A DNA stretch of 64,000 bases from the NCBI GenBank assembly GCA_013298125.1, contig JAAFJP010000005.1:1-64000 (forward strand), given 5' to 3'. Of this stretch, positions 41,801 through 53,800 are shown piece by piece. Positions within the stretch are counted from its first letter, which is position 1. Each line of letters starts with the position of its first letter. The notes under the pieces are model-generated. The model was not told where the DNA came from, did no database searches, and saw only the letters and a list, made by a program, of their open reading frames with translations. Both the position numbers and the translations under genes were made by a program. This DNA comes from Cytophagales bacterium. GTDB taxonomy: Bacteria; Bacteroidota; Bacteroidia; Cytophagales; Spirosomataceae.

Positions 41801-44800
41801 ACATTGGTAGCCGTTGAAGGTCCTGCGTTGGTTACGTTTATGGTGTAAATAATTTGGTCACCTACGTTTGGAGATGTATTATTTACGGTTTTTGTCAAAC
41901 TCAAATCTGCTTGTTGTCCACCTATCAAGACTCCGCCTGTATCATCCTGACCGTCATTTGTGCCTGTATTCGGTTGTGAATCATTATCGAATTGGTCGGA
42001 TTTTGAAACTTCGGCTTTGTTTAAAATTGCTCCTGCTTGGGCTACTCTGGCTTGGAAAGTTACTGAACGAGTTGCTCCCAAAGGTATATTCGCAATTGTT
42101 CCTGTTAATGTTCCAGAATTGTCTATTAAATCTGTTGATGAAACAAAAATCAATCCTACCGGCAATACGTCTTTTACCTCAACATTCGTTGCAACATTAG
42201 GTCCTTCGTTGGTTACTGAAATCGTGTAAGTTATTGTTTCGCCTACCGTTGGATTGGTTTTGGAAACCGTTTTCGTTAAACTTAAATCTGCAATTTGAGG
42301 CGTGAGAACGGCATCGTCTGTATCATCTTGACCATCTTCTGTACCTGTTCCAACTTGTGAATCTGGGTCGAATTGGTCGGATTTACTTACTTCTGCTTTG
42401 TTCGTAATAGCCTGATTACCAGTTACTTTTGCTATAAATGTTAATGTTTTTGGACTACCTACTGGAAGACTTGCAATTGCTCCTGTTAATGTTCCATTGG
42501 TATTTATAAAGTCACTTGAACTTATAAATTGCAAGCCTGCTGGCAAAATATCCAATACCTCAACATTAGTCGCTGTGCTTGGTCCTGCGTTGGTAACTAC
42601 GATTGTGTAGGTTACATTATCACCAACATTTGGGGTTGTATTTGAAACTGATTTTTGTAAACTCAAATCTGCTTGTTGTCCTCCAATCAAGACACCTCCT
42701 GTATCATCTTGACCGTCTTCTGTGCCTGTATTGGGTTGTGAATCTGGGTCATAAACATCTGATTTTGAGACTTCTGCTTTGTTCAGAATCGCTCCGCTTT
42801 GGGTAACTCTGGCTTGGAAACTTAGACTTACTTCGCCACCTGCGGTTACGCTTGCGATGTTGTTTGACAACAATAATCCAGAGGTATTAGTAAAATCTGT
42901 ACTACTGATAAACTGTAAACCTACTGGCAAGACATCTTTCACCTGCACATTGGTCGCATTGTCTGGTCCTGCATTTTTTACTTTTATCGTGTAGGTAATC
43001 GTCTCACCTACGTTTGGATTGGTTTTACTTACTAATTTCTCTAAACTTAAATCTGCAATACGTGGTGTAACTCGCACTGAATCTGTATCATCCTGACCGT
43101 CTTGTGTACCTGTATTAGGCTGTGAATCTGGGTCGAATTGGTCGGATTTACTGATTTCGGCTTTATTGGTAATTCCTTGATTACCAGTAACTTTTGCTAC
43201 AAATGATAATGATTTTAAACCTACTGGCAAGCTCGCAATCTGACTCGTCAAGGTGCTACCTGATAATTGGAAATCACTTGATGAAATAAATTGTAAACCT
43301 GCTGGTAGTACGTCTTTTACTTCAACATTTGTAGCCGTTGAAGGTCCTGCATTTGTTACATTTATGGTATAAATAATTTGGTCACCAACGTTTGGAGTCG
43401 TGTTATTTACCGTTTTTGTTAATGATAAATCTGCTTGTTGCCCTCCGATCAAAACCCCTCCTGTATCATCCTGACCGTCTTCTGTGCCTGTGTTAGGCTG
43501 AGAATCATTATCGAATTGGTCGGATTTTGAGACTTCGGCTTTGTTGAGGATTGCTCCTGCTTGCGTTACTCTAGCTTGGAAGGTTACACTTCTGGTTGCT
43601 CCCAAAGGTATGTTCGCAATTGTTCCTGTTAATGTTCCTGCATTATTTACTAAATCTGTACTTGAAACAAATTGTAATCCTACTGGCAACACATCTTTCA
43701 CCTCAACATTGGTGGCGGTGTTTGGTCCTTCGTTGGTAATTGAAATCGTGTATGTTATCGTTTCTCCTACCGTTGGATTGGTTTTAGAAACTGTTTTTGT
43801 CAAACTTAAATCCGCAATTTGAGGAGTTAGAACTGCATCATCTGTATCATCTTGTCCGTCTTCTGTACCTGTACCCACTTGTGAATCTGGGTCGAATTGG
43901 TCGGACTTACTAACTTCGGCTTTGTTGGTAATCGTTTGATTTTCAGTTACTTTTGCAATAAATGTCAAGGTTCTTGGAGAACCAACTGGAAGACTTAAAA
44001 CTTGTCCTGTTAATGTTCCATTTGTATTGATGAAATCTGAACTTGAAACGAATTGTAAACCCGCTGGTAAAATATCTTGTACCTCTACATTAGTCGCTAT
44101 TGAAGGTCCTGCATTGGTTACGACTATCGTGTAAGTTACATTATCACCTACATTTGGAGTTGTATTTGAAACAGATTTTTGTAAACTCAAATCAGCTTGT
44201 TGTCCACCAATCAAAACCCCTCCTGTATCATCCTGACCGTCTTCTGTGCCTGTGTTAGGTTGTGAATCAATGTCATAAACATCCGATTTTGAGACTTCTG
44301 CCTTGTTCAGAATCGCTCCACTTTGCGTTACTCTGGCTTGGAAACTTAGACTTACTTCGCCTCCTGCCGTTACGCTGGCGATGTTGTTTGACAACAATAG
44401 TCCAGAAGTATTGGTAAAATCTGTACTACTAATAAATTGTAAACCTGCTGGCAAAACATCTTTCACCTGCACATTGGTCGCATTGTCAGGTCCTGCATTT
44501 TTTACTTTGATAGTATAAGTAATCGTCTCGCCTACGTTTGGATTGGTTTTAGAAACTAATTTCTCTAAACTCAAATCTGCAATTCTTGGCGTAACTCTCA
44601 CTGAATCCGTATCATCTTGACCGTCTTGTGTACCTGTATTCACTTGTGAATCTGGGTCGAATTGGTCACTTTTACTGATTTCGGCTTTATTGGTAATACC
44701 TTGATTACCAGCAACTTTTGCTACAAAACTCAACGCTTTACTACCCACTGGCAAACTCACAATCTGACTCGTCAAAGTGCTTCCTGATAATTGAAAATCA

Positions 44801-47800
44801 CTTGAACTTACAAATTGTAATCCTGCTGGTAATACGTCTTTTACTTCAACATTAGTAGCTGTACTTGGTCCTGCATTTGTTACATTTATCGTGTAAATAA
44901 TCTGGTCACCAACGTTTGGAGAAGTGTTATTTACGGTTTTTGTTAATGATAAATCTGCTTGTTGCCCACCGATTAAAACCCCGCCTGTATCATCCTGACC
45001 GTCATTTGTGCCTGTATTTGGCTGAGAATCTGGGTCGAATTGGTCAGATTTTGAAACTTCGGCTTTGTTTAAGATTGCTCCTGCTTGCGTTACTCTGGCT
45101 ACGAATGATAATGAACGAGTTACGCCCAAAGGTATGTTCGCAATTGTTCCTGTTAATGTTCCAGAAGTATTCGTTAAATCAGTTGAACTTACAAATTGTA
45201 ACCCTACTGGCAATACATCTTTTACTTCAACATTGGTCGCAATATTTGGTCCTTCGTTGGTTACAGAAATCGTGTAAGTTATCGTTTCGCCTACCGTTGG
45301 ATTGGTTTTAGAAACGGTTTTTACTAAACTTAAATCCGCCATTTGAGGTGTCAATACGGCATCATCTGTATCATCTTGACCGTCTTCTGTTCCCGTACCT
45401 ACCTGTGAATCTGGGTCGAATTGGTCTGATTTACTAACTTCTGCTTTATTAGTAATGACTTGATTACCAGTCACTTTGGCAATGAAAGTTAAAGTTTTTG
45501 GACTGCCTACTGAAAGACTTGAAACTTGTCCTGTTAATGTTCCATTGGTATTTATGAAATCTGAACTTGAAACAAATTGAAGTCCTGCTGGCAAAATATC
45601 CAATACTTCCACATTGGTCGCTGTACTTGGTCCTGCGTTGGTAACTACGATTGTGTAGGTTACATTATCCCCCACGTTTGGATTGGTGTTTGACACTGAT
45701 TTTTGTAAACTCAAATCCGCTTGTTGTCCACCAATCAAAACCCCGCCTGTATCATCTTGACCGTCTTCTGTTCCTGTGTTAGGCTGTGAATCTGGGTCGT
45801 AAACGTCTGATTTTGAGACTTCTGCTTTGTTCAATATCGCTCCACTTTGCGTTACTCTGGCTTGGAAAGTTAAATTTACTTCCCCACCTGCCGTTACACT
45901 TGCAATGTTATTTGACAACAATGGTCCAGACGTGTTTGTGAAATCTGTGCTTGAAACAAATTGTAAACCAACTGGCAAAACATCCTTCACCTGAACATTC
46001 GTCGCATTATCGGGTCCTGCATTTTTGACTTTGATGGTATAAGTAATTGTCTCGCCAACGTTTGGATTGATTTTAGAAACTAATTTTTCTAAACTCAAAT
46101 CTGCTATTCTTGGTTTTACACTCACTGAATCGGTATCATCTTGACCGTCTTGTGTGCCTGTATTGGGCTGACTGTCAGGGTCGAATTGGTCTGATTTGCT
46201 GATTTCTGCTTTATTGGTAATTCCTTGATTACCTGCAACTTTCGCTACAAAACTTAACGATTTACTACCCACTGGCAAACTTGCAATCTGACTCGTCAAA
46301 GTGCTTCCCGATAATTGAAAATCACTTGATGAAATAAATTGTAAACCTGCTGGCAATACGTCTTTTACTTCAACATTTGTTGCCGTTGAAGGTCCTGCGT
46401 TTGATACAACGATTGTGTAAGTGATGTTATCGCCAACGTTTGGAGAGGTATTATTTACGGCTTTTGTTAATGATAAATCTGCTTGTTGTCCTCCGATCAA
46501 AACCCCTCCTGTATCATCCTGACCATCATTTGTGCCTGTATTAGGTTGTGAATCAATATCAAACTGGTCAGATTTTGAAACTTCGGCTTTGTTTAAGATT
46601 GCTCCTGCTTGTGTTACTCTGGCTTGGAAAATTACGCTTCTTGTTGCTCCCAAAGGTATGTTCGCAATCGTGCCTGTAAGTGTTCCAGAATTATTTACTA
46701 AATCATTCGAAGAAACAAATTGTAAACCTCCTGGCAATACATCTTTTACTTCAACATTAGTCGCTACATTTGGTCCTTCGTTGGTTACAGAAATCGTGTA
46801 AGTTATCGTTTCGCCTACCGTTGGATTGGTTTTAGAAACTGTTTTTGTCAAACTTAAATCCGCAATTTGAGGAGTTAGAACTGCATCATCTGTATCATCT
46901 TGTCCGTCTTCTGTACCTGTACCCACTTGTGAATCTGGGTCGAATTGGTCGGACTTACTAACTTCGGCTTTGTTGGTAATCGTTTGATTTTCAGTTACTT
47001 TTGCAATAAATGTCAAGGTTCTTGGAGAACCAACTGGAAGACTTAAAACTTGTCCTGTTAATGTTCCATTTGTATTGATGAAATCTGAACTTGAAACGAA
47101 TTGTAAACCCGCTGGTAAAATATCTTGTACCTCTACATTAGTCGCTATTGAAGGTCCTGCATTGGTTACGACTATCGTGTAAGTTACATTATCACCTACA
47201 TTTGGAGTTGTATTTGAAACAGATTTTTGTAAACTCAAATCAGCTTGTTGCCCACCAATTAAAACCCCGCCTGTATCATCCTGACCATCTTCTGTGCCTG
47301 TATTAGGCTGTGAATCAAGGTCGAATTGGTCACTTTTTGAGACTTCTGCCTTGTTCAATATCACTCCGCTTTGCGTTACTCTGGCTTGGAAAGTTAGGCT
47401 TACTTCACCACCTGCTGTTACGCTTGCAATGTTATTTGACAACAATAGTCCAGAAGTGTTGGTGAAATCGGTTGAACTGATAAATTGTAGACCTACTGGC
47501 AGTACATCTTTAACCTGAACATTCGTAGCATTATCAGGTCCTGCATTTTTTACTTTGATAGTGTAAGTAATCGTTTCGCCAACATTTGGATTGGTTTTAC
47601 TTACTAATTTCTCTAAACTTAAATCTGCTATTCTTGGCGTAACTCTTACAGAATCGGTGTCGTCTTGACCGTCTTGTGTGCCTGTATTCACCTGTGAATC
47701 TGGGTCAAATTGGTCAGATTTTGAGACTTCTGCTTTATTTACAATTGACTGATTACCAGTTACTTTCGCTACAAAACTTAATGATTTATTACCCACTGGT

Positions 47801-50800
47801 AAACTTGCGATTTGACTTGTCAATGTACTTCCTGATAATTGGAAATCACTTGAACTTACGAATTGTAAACCTGCTGGCAATACGTCTTTTACTTCAATAT
47901 TCGTTGCTGTACTTGGTCCTGCGTTGCTTACATTTATCGTGTAAATAATGTTATCCCCAACGTTTGGAGACGTGTTATTTACCGTTTTCGTTAAACTCAA
48001 ATCCGCTTGTTGTCCTCCAATCAAAACCCCTCCTGTATCATCCTGACCGTCTTCTGTGCCTGTATTGGGCTGAGAATCATTATCGAATTGGTCACTTTTT
48101 GAGACTTCGGCTTTGTTTAAGATTGCTCCTGCTTGTGTTACTCTGGCTACGAAACTTAAACTTCTTGTTGCTCCTAACGGAATATTCGCAATAGTACCTG
48201 TTAATGTTCCAGAGTTGTTGATTAAATCACTTGAAGAAACAAACTGTAAACCTGCTGGCAATACGTCTTTTACTTCAACATTGGTCGCTGTATTTGGACC
48301 TTCGTTGGTTACAGAAATCGTGTATGTTATCGTTTCGCCAACCGTTGGATTAGTTTTAGAAACTGTTTTCAATAAACTTAAATCTGCAATTTGAGGAGTC
48401 AAAACGGCATCGTCTGTATCATCCTGACCGTCTTCTGTGCCTGTACCAACCTGTGAATCTGGGTCGAATTGGTCGGATTTACTTACTTCGGCTTTATTCG
48501 TAATCGTTTGATTTTCAGTTACTTTTGCTATAAAAGTTAATGTTTTGGGATTACCAACTGGAAGATTTAAAACTTGTCCTGTCAATGTTCCATTTGTATT
48601 GATGAAGTCTGAACTTGAAACGAATTGTAATCCCACTGGCAAAATATCTAATATCTCAACATTGGTTGCTGTTGAAGGTCCTGCATTGGTTACGACTATC
48701 GTGTAGGTTACATTATCCCCAACATTTGGGTTTGTGTTTGAAACTGATTTTTGTAAACTCAAATCTGCTTGTTGCCCACCAATCAAGACTCCGCCTGTAT
48801 CATCCTGCCCGTCTTCTGTACCTGTGTTAGGCTGTGAATCTGGGTCATAAACATCTGATTTTGAAACTTCTGCCTTGTTTAAAATCGCTCCGCTTTGGGT
48901 AACTCTGACTTGGAAAGTTAAGTTTACTTCTCCTCCTGCCGTTACGCTTGCGATGTTGTTTGACAACAATAGTCCAGAAGTGTTGGTAAAATCAGTTGAT
49001 GAAACAAATTGTAATCCCGTTGGTAAAACGTCCTTCACCTGAACATTGGTCGCATTGTCTGGTCCTGCATTCTTGACTTTTATCGTATAAGTAATCGTCT
49101 CGCCTACGTTTGGATTGGTTTTAGACACTAATTTCTCTAAACTTAAATCCGCTATTCTTGGCGTAACCCTTACAGAATCCGTATCATCTTGACCGTCTTG
49201 TGTACCTGTATTAGGCTGACTGTCTGGATCGAATTGGTCAGATTTACTGATTTCCGCTTTATTCGTAATTGATTGATTACCTGTTACTTTTGCTACAAAA
49301 GTGAGTGATTTATTGCCTACTGGCAAACTCGCAATTTGACTGGTCAAAGTGCTGCCTGATAATTGGAAATCACTTGATGAAATAAATTGTAAACCTACTG
49401 GCAATACGTCTTTTACTTCAACATTAGTAGCCGTTGAAGGTCCTGCGTTTGATACATTTATGGTGTAAATAATTTGGTCACCTACGTTTGGAGAGGTGTT
49501 ATTTACCGTTTTAGTTAAGCTCAAATCCGCTTGTTGTCCACCGATTAGAACCCCTCCTGTATCATCCTGACCGTCTTCTGTGCCTGTATTCGGCTGACTG
49601 TCATTATCGAATTGGTCACTTTTTGAGACTTCGGCTTTGTTTAGGATTGGGCTTGATATTAATACTTTTGCAATGAATGAAAAAGTTTTTGTTCCTCCAA
49701 TTGGGATGGCTAATGCTGTGCCTGTTAATGTTCCTGCATTATTTGTCAAATCAATACTACTCACAAATTGTAAACCCGCTGGTAATACGTCTTTTACCTC
49801 AACATTGGTCGCAATATCTGGTCCTGCATTGCTTACAGTTATCGTGTAAGTTACATTGGTATTTACGCTTGGAGCGGTGTTTGAAACGGCTTTTGTCAAA
49901 CTTAAATCCGCTGATTTTGGGGTAATTGCAGCATCATCCGTATCGTCTTGACCATCCGTTACGCCTGTATTCGGTTGAGAATCTGGGTCGAATTGGTCGG
50001 CTTTTGAAATTTCTGCACTATTTGTAATAAGCTGATTACCAGTAACTTTTGCAATGAAAGTTAAAATTTTAGGCGTTCCTACGGCAATACTTGAAATCGT
50101 TGAAATCAATGTTCCAGAAGTATTTGTAAAATCACTTGAACTCACAAATTGCAAGCCTGCTGGTAAAATATCTTGCACCTCTACATTGGTTGCCGTGCTT
50201 GGTCCTGCGTTGTTTACCGTAATCGTATAAGTGATATTGTCTCCTACATTTGGTGCGGCAGGCGTTCCTGTGACGTTTGAAACTGATTTTGTCAAACTCA
50301 AATCTGCCTGTTGTCCGTTCAAAGAAACCGCTCCAACATCATCCTGACCGTCATTTACGCCTGTATTTGGTTGAGAATCTGGGTCAAATTGGTCTGATTT
50401 TGTTATCTCCACTTTATTCGTAATCGTTCCAGAAGCGGTAATTTTTGCCTTAAATTTCAAGGTCGTTGAACCGTTTACTGGAATATTGGCGATGTTATTT
50501 GAAGTTAAAACTCCCGAAGTATTTGTAAAATCTATACTACTGACAAATTGCAAACCTACTGGCAAAACATCTTGCACTTGGACATTGCTCGCCGCATCTG
50601 TTCCTGCATTATTTACCAACAACGTAAACTCTACAACATCCCCTACGTTGGCGTTAGCGTTGCTCACAAATTTTTGCAAACTCAAATCCGCCACACGCAC
50701 CCGCACACTCGTAGAATCTGTATCATCTTCACCATTCAAAATACCATTATTGGGCGATGAATCTGGGTCTGGGACGCTATTGAAAGCGATTTCGGCGTTG

Positions 50801-53800
50801 TTTGTAATCTTTCCAGTACCCGTAACTTTCGCCAAAAACTTGAAGGTCTGAGACTGATTTACACCCAGATTTGATACTTGTCCTGTCAATGTCCCTCCCG
50901 CATTTGCTAAGGTTGATGAGCTTACAAATTGTAATCCCGAAGGCAAAACGTCTCTGATACTTGCCGTTGAAACTGCACTTGGTCCTGCATTAGTTATCAC
51001 AATCGTAAACTCCACATTTTCATTCGGATTCACGACTGATTTATTGACCGTTTTTATCAAACTCAAATCCGCTAAATTTCCGCCAACCGTTATTTGGTCG
51101 GTATCATCTTGTCCGTCTGTCGTTCCTGTATTTGGTTGAGAATCAATATCATACTGATCAGATTTCGTAATTTGGGCAGCATTAGTAATGTTTCCTGCTT
51201 GGTTTAAAGTTGCTGTGAAAGTAAAATTTTGCGTAACTCCCACCGCCAAACTTGGAATCGTGGCGGTCAATGTTCCTGCATTATTCGTAAAATTTCCTGC
51301 ATTAACCAACGTCAAACCTGCTGGGAGAACGTCTTTCACCTCCACATTCGTAGCCGTCGAGGGTCCTGCATTACTTACCTGAATCGTGTAAGTAATGACA
51401 TCGCCCACATTTGCCGACAATGGATTGGCTAATTTCTTCAAACTCAAATCTGCAACCTGTGGCGTAAGCGGGGCATCATCTGTATCATCCTGACCGTCTT
51501 CCGTACCTGTATTCACCTGAGAATCAGGGTCAAACTGGTCAGATTTTGAAATTTCAGCTTTATTATTTATCGCACTCGAAGCGGTTACTTTTGCTCTAAA
51601 TGTCAATGTTTTTGGCGTACCAACTGCCACCGTTAAATTCGATGCGGTCAATGTTCCTGCTGTATTTACAAAATCCGTACTGCCAATAAATTGCAACCCA
51701 AAAGGCAAAATATCTTTCACCTCCACGCCCGTAGCCGTGGATGGTCCTGCATTGGAAACGGTGATGGTATAATCAATTTCTTCACCCACATTTGGTGCGG
51801 CAGGCGTTCCTGTTGAATTACTCACCGATTTTTGCAAACTTAAATCCGCTTGCTGTCCTCCGATTAAAACTCCGCCCGTATCATCTTGTCCATCTGACGT
51901 TCCTGTATTTGGTTGAGAATCAATATCATACGTATCAGATTTACTTACTTCTGCCTTATTCAAAATCGCTCCTGCTTGCGTAACTTTTGCTACGAAAGTC
52001 AGGTTAATAATGCCATTGGCAGAAATCGTTGGGATATTATTTGAGAATAAAACGCCCGAAGTATTTGTAAAATCCGTTGAACTTACAAATTGTAAACCTG
52101 CTGGTAATACGTCTTTTACTTCTACATTGGTCGCTGCATCTGGACCATCATTTTTGACTGAAATCGTGTAAGTAATATTTTCCCCAACGTTTGGATTCGT
52201 TTTAGAAACCGTTTTCGTTAAACTTAAATCCGCAGTTTTAGGGGTTAGAGGTACTCCGCCTGTATCATCCTGACCGTCTTCTGTACCTGTATTGGGTTGA
52301 GAATCTGGATCGAATTGGTCGGATTTACTAATCTCCGCTTTATTGGTAATTAATTGATTTCCAGCAACTTTTGCTACGAAAGTTAGCGTTTTTGTACCTA
52401 CTGGCAAACTCGCAATTTGTCCTAATAATGTTCCTGAAAGGTTTGTAAAATCGGTTGAACTTACAAATTGTAAACCTGCTGGCAATACATCTTTTACTTC
52501 CACATTGGTAGCCGTACTTGGTCCTGAATTGGTTACTACAATCGTGTAGGTTACGTTATCTCCCACATTTGGTGCGGCAGGCGTTCCTGTTGTGTTTGAA
52601 ACGGCTTTCGTCAAGCTCAAATCTGCTTGTTGTCCACCAATCAAAACGCCTCCTGTATCGTCCTGACCGTCATTTGTGCCTGTGTTGGGTTGAGAATCTG
52701 GGTCAAATTGGTCGGATTTACTCACCTCCGCTTTATTCAAAATAGCACTTGAATTCAATACTCTCGCAACGAAAGTAAATGATTTTGTTGCCCCAACCGC
52801 AACAGTTTGTGTTGTGCCTGTGAGTGTTCCTGTATTGTTCGTTAAGTCAGTTGAACTTACAAATTGTAAACCTGCTGGCAATACATCTTTTACCTCAACA
52901 TTGGTGGCAATATCAGGTCCTGCGTTGGTTACGTTTATTGTATAAGTTACATTTGAATTAACGTTTGGAGTTGTGTTTGAAACGGCTTTTGTCAAACTTA
53001 AATCCGCAGATTTTGGTGTGATAATGACATTTCCTGTATCATCTTGACCGTCTTCTGTACCTGTATTTGGTTGAGAATCTGGGTCGAATTGGTCGGCTTT
53101 TGAAATTTCGGCTTTATTGGCTATTGGCTGTTGGCTATCGGCTGTCGGCAATACCTTGGCGATAAAGGTTAATATCTTTGGTGTTCCAACGGCTACTGTT
53201 AATGGCGTTGTATTTGTTAATGTTCCAGAAGTATTTGTAAAATCTGTTGATGAAATAAATTGTAATCCCGCAGGTAACACATCACGAACTTCTACGCCAG
53301 TTGCGGTGCTTGGTCCTGCATTGTTTACCGTGATGGTATAAGTTACATTATCCCCCACATTTGGCGTGCTGTTTGAAACTGCTTTGGTCAAGCTCAGATC
53401 AGCTTGTTGTCCACCAATTAAAACCCCGCCTGTATCATCCTGACCGTCATTTGTGCCTGTATTTGGTTGAGAATCAGGGTCAAATTGGTCGGAAGCTGAA
53501 ACTTCTGCTTTATTCAAAATACTGCCTGCTTGTGTAACGGTTGCTACGAATTTTAAAACCACATTACCGCCCGAAGTTATCGAAGCGATGTTGTTTGAAA
53601 TTAATGTTCCAGAGGTATTCACGAAGTCTGTTGAACTTACAAAAGTTAATCCTGCTGGTAAAATATCTTTGACCTTTACGTTGGTCGCATTGTCACCGCC
53701 TTTGTTGGTTACGGTAATTGTGTAAGTGATATTCTCACCCACATTTGGATTGGTTTTGGAAACTGTTTTAACCAGTTCCAAATCTGCTTCCCGAACTCTA

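Noticed and set aside
41911-49530. Regularly spaced near-identical repeats resembling a CRISPR array
   Set aside because: The units are about 380 bp, translate continuously in one frame and have no unique short spacers; no cas gene is present.
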